From Prevotella histicola JCM 15637 = DNF00424 (GTDB taxonomy: Bacteria > Bacteroidota > Bacteroidia > Bacteroidales > Bacteroidaceae), in the NCBI RefSeq assembly GCF_000613925.1, contig NZ_BAJX01000008.1:58901-122900 (forward strand): 64,000 bases of DNA, written 5' to 3'. Below, piece after piece: positions 19,082-31,243 of the stretch (position 1 is the stretch's first letter; the number at the start of each line of letters is the position of its first letter). The notes beneath the pieces were generated by a model. The model did not search any database and had not been told where the DNA came from. It was given only the letters and a program-made list of their open reading frames with translations. Made by a program: the position numbers and the translations under genes.

Positions 19082-19903
19082 TTATTTTAGTTTACCGAGA
19101 ACAACTGCATTGAACAGTAATTCAAGATTGATAGTCGTCTCATTGTCACCTTCCTGACGCTTGGCAATGACAGCATTGCCCTGAAGTGAAGGTTCAGCAT
19201 ACAGCACTTGATCATCCATTTCACTTGCCTGACGGAGTGAGAAGGTGTATTGTTTCGTCACTTCCTCGCTTGAAGCGTTGAGAAGAAGCTCTGAATTGTT
19301 CATGATAAGGATGTGGTCAAGGAGCTGCTCAATATCATGTACCTGATGGGTAGAGATGATCAATGAAGAATCTTCTGCCATATTGCCTGCTACAACCTTG
19401 CGGAAAAGGGTCTTTGAAGGGATGTCAAGCCCATTTGTTGGCTCGTCCATAAGGAGCAGGTGGCAACCCGTTGCAAGTGCAAAGCTCATGTACACCTTCT
19501 TTTTCTGTCCCATAGAGAGTTGCTTCATGTTGATGTTTGTAGGCATCTCAAAATCCTCTAAGCATTTGTTTAGTGTCTCTTTGCTGAATCGAGGATAGAA
19601 TGTTTCGTGAATCTTCGTATAGTTTGCGAGTGACATGTTCGGCAGATTGTATTCCTCTGGTACGAGGTAAATCTCCTGTAACATCTCTGGATAGCGTTTT
19701 GAAGCGGTGAGTCCGTCAACCAGGATACTACCTTTCTTTGGTCTCAGTAGTCCAGCAATGAGGTAGAGTAGGGTACTCTTTCCTGTTCCGTTCTTACCTA
19801 ACAAACCATAAATGTGGTTGTCTTTCAAGTTGAGGCTTAGTCTGTCAAACACTTTGTGCTTGCTCCCTGGATAGCTGAATGTGATGTCATTTACTTGAAT
19901 CAT
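19082..19903 (-). CDS. ABC transporter ATP-binding protein
   Basis: 273 residues with Walker A GLLGKNGTGKST, Q-loop region, signature LSMGQKKK, Walker B LLLMDEPTNGLD and switch His (ISTHQVHD). The signature is LSMGQ instead of LSGGQ, as in many ABC-2-type exporters. It is the first gene of a five-gene minus-strand unit (ATPase, DUF2807, permease, regulator, barrel) and is preceded by a good promoter with a palindromic operator. Confidence 0.9.
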   Translation of the reverse strand: MIQVNDITFSYPGSKHKVFDRLSLNLKDNHIYGLLGKNGTGKSTLLYLIAGLLRPKKGSILVDGLTASKRYPEMLQEIYLVPEEYNLPNMSLANYTKIHETFYPRFSKETLNKCLEDFEMPTNINMKQLSMGQKKKVYMSFALATGCHLLLMDEPTNGLDIPSKTLFRKVVAGNMAEDSSLIISTHQVHDIEQLLDHILIMNNSELLLNASSEEVTKQYTFSLRQASEMDDQVLYAEPSLQGNAVIAKRQEGDNETTINLELLFNAVVLGKLK

Positions 19904-19970
19904 AAGGCTTTTTCTCTTTTAAAGGGGTTGTTTTTATATGTCTTTTATTACTAATTTCGTTCATGTTATA

Positions 19971-19992
19971 GTGTACTACCTTAATAGAACAC
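19971..19992. promoter_or_regulatory. Candidate YtrA-type operator
   Basis: GTGTACTA-CCTTAA-TAGAACAC: 8-bp arms that match at seven of eight positions around a 6-bp centre. It lies immediately downstream of the promoter box of the ABC operon, where a bound repressor would block transcription. The regulator is encoded in the same operon. Confidence 0.6.
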
Positions 19993-19994
19993 TG

Positions 19995-20025
19995 CAAATG
20001 TAAGACAAAAGAATGATACTTGCAA
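19995..20025 (-). promoter_or_regulatory. Promoter of the ABC-transporter operon
   Basis: On the minus strand TTG (20023-20025), 20-bp spacer, TACATTTG (19995-20002). It faces the ATPase start at 19903. Confidence 0.65.
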
Positions 20026-20249
20026 GCTTTTTGGCAAAAAAAATGATGTGTAAGTGGTAATTTTCTGTTTTTCATGTCTTCGGAGAATCAGAATTATAGT
20101 GGTTTGATTACTGATTCAGAAGCTAATGAACCTTACACCTATTTATATATATAAGGCAGCCGGAAGAAGTGACATTGATTTTGCTTCTTTTCTCTTCTCA
20201 AGTCCAGTTAGCTAGCTTTATATGTAAAGAAATATCACAACTCATTTTT

Positions 20250-20395
20250 AAAAGGGCATCTATTGCATTCTAAAAGACGCCCTTTTACATTGCAAAAGGG
20301 CATCTTTTGAGTGGTAAAAGGGCGTCTTTTACATTGCAAAAGGGCACCTTTTACTTTGCTATCTCTCAACTATTTGATAGTCTGGAGGTTACAAA
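20250..20395. repeat. Class I 22-bp array, copy 3
   Basis: Cores start at 20250, 20272, 20294, 20316 and 20338, followed by the tail containing TATTTGATAGTCTGGAGG and TTACAAA up to 20395. It lies between the divergent ABC operon and the C1 peptidase gene; the rest of this 770-bp gap shows only promoters. Confidence 0.9.
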
Positions 20396-20618
20396 CTCGG
20401 TGTAAACTCACTTTTTCCCACTTTTGATAGGTGATAGTTCTCTTGTTTTGTAAGGATTTTGGAAGTCCTTATAATATGACTTTATAGCTTTGAAGTGGGG
20501 GAGAATCCTGCAAAGTTATTTCTGTTTTCGAACGTCAATAAGCCCCGTATTACAGTGAAGAAACTAAGGGTGGTGAAGAATTTCCGTTATTCTTGTCAGT
20601 ATAATAAGAAATAAATCG

Positions 20619-20626
20619 TATCTTTG
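20619..20626 (+). promoter_or_regulatory. Promoter -7 box of the C1 peptidase gene
   Basis: TATCTTTG, 49 bp upstream of the start codon. The nearest TTG (20593-20595) is 23 bp away, longer than usual. Confidence 0.5.
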
Positions 20627-20674
20627 TCAGTGGTAATACTTAAATAACCCTTTACCTAATAATATACAGAAACA

Positions 20675-22078
20675 ATGAAAAGAAACATGTTCATTGCCTG
20701 TGGTCTGTTGAGTTGTGCGCTCACATTACAGGCTCAAACGCGAGATGGTGGTATTGATGTGCAGATGATGCAGCAGATTCGTAAGGCTGGTTTGACGCCT
20801 TCCGACCGTGCTTTGTCAAATGCTATTGCAACCAATTCTATTGACGATCTGGCTCGCAACTTCCGCAATGCAGGTCCTGTGGATACTTACTTCTCTGTAG
20901 AAACGCCTAAACAGAACATCCAAGACCAGAAGAGTTCTGGTCGTTGCTGGTTGTTTACGGGCTTGAATGTCCTGCGTTCGAAGTTCGCCCGTCAGCATAA
21001 AGACAGTCTTAAGATAGAGTTTTCACATGTTTATCTCTCCTTTTATGACCAGTTGGAGAAGGCAAACCTGATGTTACAGGCAGTAATTGACAATGCTGGG
21101 AAGCCTTTTGAGGACCCTCGCGTACAGGGTTTCTTCAAGAATCCTATTAGTGATGGCGGTACCTTCTGTGGTGTTTCCGACCTAACAGCGAAGTATGGTG
21201 TGGTACCTATGGAGGTGATGCCTGAGACTTATTCAGCTGAAAACACCTCACGCATGGCAAAAATTGTGTCATCAAAGTTGCGTGAGTATGGCTTGGAACT
21301 GCGTAAGATGGTTGCTGATAAGAAATCAAAGGCTGCTATCAAAGCAAGAAAGACGGAGATGTTAGCAAATATCTACCATATTCTGAGCCTCTCTTTGGGT
21401 GAACCAGTGAAGACTTTTACCTATGCTTTCAAGGACAAAAACGGTAAGCAGATTGGTAAACCTAAGACCTATACACCGCAGCAGTTCTATCAGGAGACGG
21501 TGGGAAGTCCGCTGAATGGAACATTTATCATGGTGATGAATGACCCACGCAGACCTTACTACAAGACGTATGAGATTGAATACGACCGTCATACCTATGA
21601 TGGTCATAACTGGAAGTACGTGAATCTGCCAATGGAAGACATTGCAAAGATGGCTATCGCTTCATTGAAAGACTCTACAAAGATGTACACCAGTTATGAT
21701 GTTGGTAAGCAACTCGATCGTAAACGGGGCTATCTTGATGTAGATAACTATGATTACGGGATGCTTTATGGCACTTCTTTCCCAATGACAAAAGCTGATC
21801 GTATTGCGACATTCGACAGTGGTTCAACACATGCAATGACGCTCACAGCTGTTGATTTGGATGAGAACGGACAACCAAAGAAGTGGAAAGTGGAGAATTC
21901 GTGGGGACCTAATTATGGCCAGAACGGTTATTTAATTATGACAAACCCTTGGTTCAACGAGTATATGTTCCGCTTAGTAGTAGATAATAAGTATGTTCCT
22001 GAGAACATAATGAAGGTATCTCAGCAGAAACCTATCATGGTTGTGCCAGAGGATCCATTGTTCCAAGAGGACAAATAG
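20675..22078 (+). CDS. Secreted C1B cysteine aminopeptidase (PepC/bleomycin-hydrolase-like)
   Basis: 467 residues with a signal peptide (to LQAQ). The papain-type triad is visible: QDQKSSGRCWLF (oxyanion Gln and Cys), STHAMTLTAVDL (His) and VENSWGPNYGQNGY (Asn). The domain plan matches C1B aminopeptidases such as PepC. Export is typical of Bacteroidota members, where they trim peptides in the periplasm or outside. It stands alone with its own promoter and terminator. Confidence 0.9.
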   Translation: MKRNMFIACGLLSCALTLQAQTRDGGIDVQMMQQIRKAGLTPSDRALSNAIATNSIDDLARNFRNAGPVDTYFSVETPKQNIQDQKSSGRCWLFTGLNVLRSKFARQHKDSLKIEFSHVYLSFYDQLEKANLMLQAVIDNAGKPFEDPRVQGFFKNPISDGGTFCGVSDLTAKYGVVPMEVMPETYSAENTSRMAKIVSSKLREYGLELRKMVADKKSKAAIKARKTEMLANIYHILSLSLGEPVKTFTYAFKDKNGKQIGKPKTYTPQQFYQETVGSPLNGTFIMVMNDPRRPYYKTYEIEYDRHTYDGHNWKYVNLPMEDIAKMAIASLKDSTKMYTSYDVGKQLDRKRGYLDVDNYDYGMLYGTSFPMTKADRIATFDSGSTHAMTLTAVDLDENGQPKKWKVENSWGPNYGQNGYLIMTNPWFNEYMFRLVVDNKYVPENIMKVSQQKPIMVVPEDPLFQEDK

Positions 22079-22101
22079 ACGGTCTGTTACATAGAAAAAG
22101 A

Positions 22102-22134
22102 AACTCCTGACTTCATTAATTGAAGTCAGGAGTT
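22102..22134 (+). terminator. Terminator between convergent genes
   Basis: Perfect 14-bp stem (AACTCCTGACTTCA) with a TTAAT loop, 23 bp after the peptidase stop. It overlaps the last codons of susD, so it may serve both convergent genes. Confidence 0.8.
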
Positions 22135-23747
22135 GTTGTTTTATAGCCTTTGTTCTGTTTCATATTCTTGTTAAGTTCCAGTATTCTGGACGGTATTGGG
22201 AAGACAATCGTGTGCCGGTCAGCCTCACTCTGTGGTGCTGTTCGCTGGTCATACGACTGGTGGAAACGTCCGAAACGAATAAGATCATTGCGTCGCCAGC
22301 CCTCCCACATCAGCTCCATGAGGCGCTCGGAGAGAATATTGTCAAGTGTTGCAGACTTGTTTCCCATACCACTACGACTGCGAACCTTGTTCATTTCAAC
22401 ATCACCACTCTCTCCATTACGGACCTCTGCTTCTGCTTTCATGAGCAGAACATCGGCATAACGAAAGAGAACAATATCATTGTCTGGGCTTTTTCCGTCA
22501 TTGTAAGCATTGCGGTCTACCTCATATTTAGCCATTCTGGCGCCTGCTGTCTTTATATAAGGGCTGTTTGTGAGATTGATTTCAGCCGCCAGAGGATGAT
22601 AAATGAGTGGATCTCCATTCTCCAAACGTACTATCTTGCCATCTACACGTACCGTGTCTGAATAGAAGTTGTAAGCATAACGCTTGTCAACATTGCTTGA
22701 TCCATAGCCAAAGGTACGTACAGTGGAGACCGTTGCACATGCTCCGTTCTCTGAAGAAGTGCCCACTGCGCCACCATGTGCATAGTGCCGAGAGCGGAAA
22801 AGATACTGGAACTGATTCCGATAGATAAGTTTGTCCATAGGAATAACAAAGATATTCTCCATGGAAGTCTCATTGTGTACGGTGAAATTGTTAAGGTAAT
22901 CGGCTGAAAGATTGAAGCCATCAGCAGTTACTTTATCACAATAAACCTTGCAAGCCTGCCATGCGTTAAGCTGTTGTCCGTCTATATTGAAGATGATTTG
23001 TGAACCATCAGGCTGCTGATTGTCGGTCCAGTCACTGTCAGAATACACCTCTGCATTGAGCATAAGCTTTGCTAAAAGGAAGTTAGCAACGGAACGTGTG
23101 ACGCGTCCATAGTATATTCCTTCCTGGTTACTATGCCCTTCAGGAAGAAGAGGCTCAGTCTCCTGCAGTTCTTTTACAATGAATTTATATACCTCAGGGC
23201 GACTCTTCTGGTCGTTATTCTGTACATTCTCATTAACAGTTGTAGCCAAAGGAATGTTCCCAAACATGTCCATGAGGTAGAAATAGTACAGAGACCGCAC
23301 AGCTCTTGCTTCTGCCTGATAGTGCTTGTATTGGTCTTCTGTGAGCAGATGTTTGTACTTGTCAATAGTGCTAAGTGCCTCATTGCTAAAGACAACCACC
23401 TTATAAAGGTATTTCCATGTCTCATAAAGGGCAGCATCATCAGCCTTCCAACGGTGGAGATACAGGTTTTCCCAGAAGCCACCATCGTACCAGTCACCTC
23501 CACGAATAGGTATCATAGCCTCGTCAGTAGTGAAGGTGTTATAGTCATACACGCCTTTGTAGGTGCCTTGTAATCCCTGACTGTCGGCATCTCCACCTAT
23601 ATAATTATATAAGTTGGCTACGGTGTTAAGGTAAACGTCCTTAGCTGACGTGTATACTTGCTGATCATCAAGGCTGCTTTTGGGGCTTTCATCTAAGCAG
23701 CTTGCAAACATGAAGGTCGTGAAAAGGAGCAGATATGCGTATCTCAT
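22116..23747 (-). CDS. RagB/SusD family glycan-binding lipoprotein
   Basis: 543 residues with a lipobox (FMFASC) and SusD-type features: YKHYQAEARAVRSLYYFYLMDMFGNIPL in the TPR-like half and FRYADVLLMKAEAEVRNG with WEGWRRNDLIRFGRFH near the end. SusD proteins sit on the outer membrane and hand oligosaccharides or peptides to the SusC channel. The gene follows susC by 30 bp. Confidence 0.93.
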   Translation of the reverse strand: MRYAYLLLFTTFMFASCLDESPKSSLDDQQVYTSAKDVYLNTVANLYNYIGGDADSQGLQGTYKGVYDYNTFTTDEAMIPIRGGDWYDGGFWENLYLHRWKADDAALYETWKYLYKVVVFSNEALSTIDKYKHLLTEDQYKHYQAEARAVRSLYYFYLMDMFGNIPLATTVNENVQNNDQKSRPEVYKFIVKELQETEPLLPEGHSNQEGIYYGRVTRSVANFLLAKLMLNAEVYSDSDWTDNQQPDGSQIIFNIDGQQLNAWQACKVYCDKVTADGFNLSADYLNNFTVHNETSMENIFVIPMDKLIYRNQFQYLFRSRHYAHGGAVGTSSENGACATVSTVRTFGYGSSNVDKRYAYNFYSDTVRVDGKIVRLENGDPLIYHPLAAEINLTNSPYIKTAGARMAKYEVDRNAYNDGKSPDNDIVLFRYADVLLMKAEAEVRNGESGDVEMNKVRSRSGMGNKSATLDNILSERLMELMWEGWRRNDLIRFGRFHQSYDQRTAPQSEADRHTIVFPIPSRILELNKNMKQNKGYKTTTPDFN

Positions 23748-23777
23748 ATTGTAGTATGCTTTTAAAATCGTCGTAGT

Positions 23778-26510
23778 TTAGAACTTGATACTTACCCCAA
23801 TGGAATAAGTACGATAAGGGAAATAAGTGCGTTTGTCGTCAATACCCATTGTGCTGTCAAACACATAGCTGTTCACCATAGGGGTTAGACCACTGTAACT
23901 GGTGATGGTTGCAAGGTTATTGATGTTGAAAGAGAAACGCAGTGCAGTGATATATTTGTTCTTGATGGGTGTGTTCCATCCAATAGTAAGGTAATCAAAA
24001 TTAAGATAATTACCACTTTCCAACCAGTAATCGGTAACATTCTGATCGACGATGTTCCGTCCTGGAGCTTCTTTAAGCACATTGTAGTCGGGGAAATTCG
24101 ACATGTTTAGATAGGAGAGTGTCGTACCATTGAATACCTTATGACCGAACGCTCCATTCATTTGTAGGGATATATCGAAGTCCTTATATCGGAAACTAAT
24201 GTTTGAACCCAGTGTCATTTTAGGTGTAGCCTGCCCTGCTATGTAACGGTCACCATGGTCACTGAGGTCTATAACACCATCGTTATTGAGGTCGGCAATG
24301 TCGTATTTGTAGTGTCCATGTCCATTATCAACGATTCCTTTGCAATGAGGTAGATAGAAAACACCCAATGGTTGCCCGACAATCTGATAGAGAATGTGGT
24401 TGTCACCACCATGGAATCCGGCTCCATTCATCTCCCGATTGGTGATAGTAGGTGCAGTCATCTCTCTACCACGATAGTTTCCACTCAGAGAGAGCAGTTT
24501 GTTCTTCTGCCATGACATGTTTACGTTGATGTTTAGTTCCATATCTTTGCGTGAAATGGGTACTAATCCGATTCCTAACTCAAATCCGCTGTTCGACATA
24601 GAGCCTATATTGGCGAGTAATTTATCAAAGGCAAAGGTCGGAACAGGCACGTCATACTCGTAAAGCATGCCTGTTGTCTTTGAATAATAGTATTCTGCTG
24701 TGAGTAAAAGACGGTTGTTGAATAGTCCAAGGTCCGTTCCTATGTTGAATGTACTGCGTGTTTCCCATCTTAAATCAGGGTTACTATTCCGCAAAGTACC
24801 TAATGTAACGGTAGGGCTACCATTGTAGGATACGACGCCAACGGGCATGAACTGTTTCATGGTCAGGTAGGAACTGATGGCCCCGAGGTTTCCTGAACGA
24901 CCGTACCCCATACGTAAATCAAGTAGACTAATAGCTTTTACATCACGTAAGAAACGCTCTTTCTTCATGTCCCATGTTGCGGATACGGAGGGGAAGAAGC
25001 CCCATGTATGGTCATCACCGACCATAGATGAACCGTCAGCACGCGTCGTTAGGTTTACAGTATAGCGGTCTAAGAGGGTGTAAGTAGCTGTAAGCATGAC
25101 AGAACTAAGGCTTGATGAAGTATAATTACTACCTGTTCCGCCATAAGGACGAGCTACTCCAGCAGCAAGATTGTTGTATCCGAAGGCGTTATTAGCCAAT
25201 CCTTTTACCTCAGTCCAGAATGCTGAGCGTTTGTTTTGTTGGTATTCAGCAAGTGCAGTTGCCTCTATGCGATGTATGTTCCACTGTCTCTTCCAGTTTA
25301 AAGAGATGTTCCCAAGAAGGTCTTCACTCTTGTTTTCGCCTCTATATGCCATCCCTTGCGCCCATACCCAGGTTGGTGCAAAGCGTGCATTCTCCGTAGA
25401 TGCATAGGAGTAAGAGCCCAAAGCAGACAGCTGTAAGTCATGTGAAAGCTGTAAAGAGAGCTGTAGATGGGTATTGAAAGAAAGGTTCTGTTCATCATTT
25501 CGTTCTAAAAGCAGGGGTGCAGGAGCAGCTATCTGTGAGGAATTACTGTTCCTTTGCCATCCATCTCCAACCTTATTAAAAGATAAGGTGGGGTTCATGG
25601 CAGCAGAAGAGTAGAATAACATTTGTGAATTATACAGCTTATCATCTTTCTGTGATGCGCCGAATACACCAAAATCAATCTTTAGTTTCTCATCAAAAGC
25701 CAACTGTGAGATGTCGAGTTTAGCTGTAAAATTGCTGTAGTTCTTGTCTTTTATAACGGTCTCACCACGCATATAACCTAATGATGCACGGTAATTAGAC
25801 TTCTCATTACCACCACTGAACGCCACATGATGGTTGTTTACGAAGCCTGTTTGGGTGATTTCTTTCTGGAAATCAGTGTCGAATCCTTGGTCATTATAGA
25901 CAAGTCCTAATGCTTTTGCAGCCTGAATATATTCTTTTGCATTAAGCATTTGCAGGCGTTTGCTCACCTTTTCAAAGCCAATAGTCCCATCATAGGCTAT
26001 CTGAAATGCACCTCCACCTCCACGTTTGGTCTTCACTACGATGACACCTGATGCTCCGCGGGATCCATACTTTGATGTTTCTGAAGCGTTTTTGAGGATA
26101 GTAAAGCTCTCAATGTCCGCAGGGTATATGGTTGATAGTGTGGATAAGTCGGACGAAACACCATCAATAATTACCAAAGGGTCATTACCTCCGGTCAGAG
26201 AGGTGGTACCACGCACACGGACACTTGCTAACATAGCCATCCTGTCTTGACCTCCTGCAACAACATTGACGCCCACAACTCTACCAGACATCGCACTGAG
26301 AGCAGAGTTTACCAGACCTTTATTCATCTGTTTCTCGCCTAGTTTTGCCATAGAACCTATGACAGGAAGCGTGTCTTTGACTTGGAATATGGGCTGTTTG
26401 GGCGTCTTCTGGTATCTCTTATGTCGATTTTGAGCACTGACAGAACCCGCGGAAACTATTAAAAACAGGCTACAGAGAAGGGCTTTGGATATGATGTTAC
26501 GTCCGATCAT
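23778..26510 (-). CDS. RagA/SusC family TonB-linked outer-membrane channel
   Basis: 910 residues: signal peptide (to VSAQ), plug (about 50-165; SALSAMSGRVVGVNVVAGGQ, VRVRGTTSLTGGNDPLVIID, GSRGASGVIVVKTKRG) and a 22-strand-type barrel ending IGVSIKF. The usual N-terminal carboxypeptidase-like domain of SusC proteins is missing: only about 25 residues separate the signal peptide from the plug. It forms the transporter with the adjacent SusD. The divergent GH2 gene suggests a galactose-containing glycan as substrate. Confidence 0.92.
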   Translation of the reverse strand: MIGRNIISKALLCSLFLIVSAGSVSAQNRHKRYQKTPKQPIFQVKDTLPVIGSMAKLGEKQMNKGLVNSALSAMSGRVVGVNVVAGGQDRMAMLASVRVRGTTSLTGGNDPLVIIDGVSSDLSTLSTIYPADIESFTILKNASETSKYGSRGASGVIVVKTKRGGGGAFQIAYDGTIGFEKVSKRLQMLNAKEYIQAAKALGLVYNDQGFDTDFQKEITQTGFVNNHHVAFSGGNEKSNYRASLGYMRGETVIKDKNYSNFTAKLDISQLAFDEKLKIDFGVFGASQKDDKLYNSQMLFYSSAAMNPTLSFNKVGDGWQRNSNSSQIAAPAPLLLERNDEQNLSFNTHLQLSLQLSHDLQLSALGSYSYASTENARFAPTWVWAQGMAYRGENKSEDLLGNISLNWKRQWNIHRIEATALAEYQQNKRSAFWTEVKGLANNAFGYNNLAAGVARPYGGTGSNYTSSSLSSVMLTATYTLLDRYTVNLTTRADGSSMVGDDHTWGFFPSVSATWDMKKERFLRDVKAISLLDLRMGYGRSGNLGAISSYLTMKQFMPVGVVSYNGSPTVTLGTLRNSNPDLRWETRSTFNIGTDLGLFNNRLLLTAEYYYSKTTGMLYEYDVPVPTFAFDKLLANIGSMSNSGFELGIGLVPISRKDMELNINVNMSWQKNKLLSLSGNYRGREMTAPTITNREMNGAGFHGGDNHILYQIVGQPLGVFYLPHCKGIVDNGHGHYKYDIADLNNDGVIDLSDHGDRYIAGQATPKMTLGSNISFRYKDFDISLQMNGAFGHKVFNGTTLSYLNMSNFPDYNVLKEAPGRNIVDQNVTDYWLESGNYLNFDYLTIGWNTPIKNKYITALRFSFNINNLATITSYSGLTPMVNSYVFDSTMGIDDKRTYFPYRTYSIGVSIKF

Positions 26511-26549
26511 AGTAGGGATAGTAATATGTTTGAATGCTTATTCTTTTAG

Positions 26550-26557
26550 CAAATATA
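26550..26557 (-). promoter_or_regulatory. Promoter -7 box of susC-susD
   Basis: TATATTTG on the minus strand, 39 bp upstream of susC. The -33 element is poor, which may leave room for an activator; none is encoded nearby. Confidence 0.45.
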
Positions 26558-26577
26558 CGCCTTTTTTATGAAAGATA

Positions 26578-26608
26578 TTGTAGGTTATCCTTTTTTTTGC
26601 TAAATTTG
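26578..26608 (+). promoter_or_regulatory. Promoter of the GH2 gene
   Basis: TTG 26578-26580, 20-bp spacer, TAAATTTG 26601-26608, with a leader of about 60 nt before ATG 26674. Divergent from the susC promoter. Confidence 0.6.
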
Positions 26609-26673
26609 TCGGTGTTTTTCCTATATATTGCTAATATATGGGGCGTAATTAAAGACCTAAATAACAATTCTAT

Positions 26674-29846
<3,173 letters not shown>

Positions 29847-29871
29847 TTAATTACAAATTTCATAAACCCAA

Positions 29872-29906
29872 AACGCCTTTGCAGTTCTTATGCAAAGCGT
29901 TTTTTC
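29872..29906 (+). terminator. Terminator of the GH2 gene
   Basis: Stem AACGC-C-TTTGCA with TGCAAA-GCGTT, then a run of T with one C, 25 bp after the stop. Confidence 0.75.
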
Positions 29907-29932
29907 TTATTGGAACATATACTTCGTATTAG

Positions 29933-30006
29933 TGACTCATATGTATCAAGTCATTGACTTATATGTGTCAGGTTGTTGACTCATATGTATCAGCTCATTA
30001 GAACAT
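29933..30006. repeat. Class VI 22-bp array
   Basis: Units start at 29933, 29955 and 29977 (22 bp), with the core TGACTCATATGTATCA, which is nearly self-complementary around CATATG. The gap 29907-30525 also holds a class III array and two other palindromes, and no gene. Confidence 0.65.
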
Positions 30007-30203
30007 AGAAATCAGATATATTTCATCATGATGGAACAGTTGTCTTGCCAATGATTTCCGAATATTAATGCTCACAAAACCTTTTATAAGTAGGGCTTAT
30101 GGATGAGCTCCGCATGCGGAATTCTACTTCCATAGACTTATCTCCGATTGCTAATCAACGCTTATCTTACTTTTAAAAGAGCGTTGCAGGCAATCCCTTA
30201 ATT

Positions 30204-30314
30204 GGCATTACAGAAAATTACAAGGCGTCTGTAATCTTTCTACAAGGGCTTTGTAATCTTTCTACAAGGCGCTTGTAATACTTCTACAAGGCCTTTGTAA
30301 TTTTCTGTAATGCC
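30204..30314. repeat. Class III 22-bp array with inverted ends
   Basis: Cores start at 30219, 30241, 30263 and 30285 (22 bp), built on TACAAGG-N3-TTGTAAT with CTTTC-type spacers. The whole array is bounded by a perfect 19-bp inverted repeat: 30204-30222 (GGCATTACAGAAAATTACA) and 30296-30314. Confidence 0.8.
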
Positions 30315-30390
30315 CTATAAACATATCTGAAAGGAATGAGAAGGGCAAGAGGAAGACGCCTTATTTGATAATACAAGGGGCGAACTTGCT

Positions 30391-30408
30391 ATTTCACCAT
30401 GGTGAAAT
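30391..30408. repeat. 18-bp perfect palindrome
   Basis: ATTTCACCATGGTGAAAT, self-complementary over its full length, about 120 bp beyond the minus-strand SprT-like gene. It could be a protein site or a chance hairpin. Confidence 0.4.
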
Positions 30409-30443
30409 TAAGATAAGACCATAGAGAAAGCGAACAGAACCAT

Positions 30444-30502
30444 ACGATTAAAGCTTAGCAAACCCACGGTTAGAGAAAATCGGAATGCTAAGCTTTAATC
30501 GT
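30444..30502 (-). terminator. Long hairpin after the SprT-like gene
   Basis: Perfect 17-bp stem (ACGATTAAAGCTTAGCA and complement) with a 25-nt loop, starting 24 bp past the stop at 30526. The long loop and lack of a T-run make it an unusual terminator; a structured RNA end is another reading. Confidence 0.45.
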
Positions 30503-30525
30503 TTAATGGGGTCTAATTTCGAGAC

Positions 30526-31221
30526 TTAGAGGATGGGAGTCATTTTGTTTATCATCTCTTCATAGACCGTCTTTGTTACTGGTCGACCCCGTAGAGTACG
30601 TACACGTGGCATGTTTCGGAAGAACTCGTCCTGTGTCTGATACCATCTATAAGAGTTAATTTCAGACAGACGGGATAACATAAGAGTGATCTTTCGGACT
30701 GCATTAGGGTTGACAGAAGAGAAGTAATGTTTGCCGTTCCGCATCTCAAGTGCCAATACGAGATAGGTCTTTGGTGCTTCTGTCACACGCGGTTCAATAC
30801 TTCGCGTGCGTGCAGAGATAGTTATATTCCTGCCGAATCGCTGATTGATGTCGTTCATCATGCTGCGAAATAGAGTGCCGTGAGCTGATGAATCCCTCTG
30901 TCCAGTATAAGCAATGAAGTAGTGAATCATCTCATGGATAAGCACATCATCAATCTGTTCTTCTGTCAGATTGTAATATCTTGAAACGGAGATGGTGTAG
31001 TCATAGAATGTTGTTCGTCCCCAACTTCGCTTTCTTTTGCATGCCATTTGTCCCAATCGGGTCTTTCCTCGTGACCATTTCAGTCGTGGAATGGGTAGCT
31101 TACTGCTGAAGATGAGGTCGTTGTATTTGTTGAATTTAGTGGTTAAGCTCTCCTCTTCGCTCATCATAGGTTGCGTTGAGGAGAGCTGTTGGGATGATTC
31201 TGTCTTGTGTTGGTTGAACAT
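30526..31221 (-). CDS. SprT-like zinc metalloprotease domain protein
   Basis: 231 residues from ATG 31221; a start at 31167 (MSEEESLTTKF) is also possible. The zinc motif is HEMIHYFIAYTGQRDSSAHG (HExxH plus a downstream His). SprT-like proteins resemble the protease core of Spartan, which degrades DNA-protein crosslinks, but the bacterial role is not settled. The C-terminal part (KHYFSSVNPNAVRKI, MPRVRTLRGRPV) matches nothing I know. Not exported. Confidence 0.78.
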   Translation of the reverse strand: MFNQHKTESSQQLSSTQPMMSEEESLTTKFNKYNDLIFSSKLPIPRLKWSRGKTRLGQMACKRKRSWGRTTFYDYTISVSRYYNLTEEQIDDVLIHEMIHYFIAYTGQRDSSAHGTLFRSMMNDINQRFGRNITISARTRSIEPRVTEAPKTYLVLALEMRNGKHYFSSVNPNAVRKITLMLSRLSEINSYRWYQTQDEFFRNMPRVRTLRGRPVTKTVYEEMINKMTPIL

Positions 31222-31243
31222 ATATCGTGTTAATAGTTTGGAC

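Noticed and set aside
20250..20395. Possible CRISPR array
   Set aside because: Repeats are 15 bp with 7-bp spacers, repeat units vary, and no cas genes are present.
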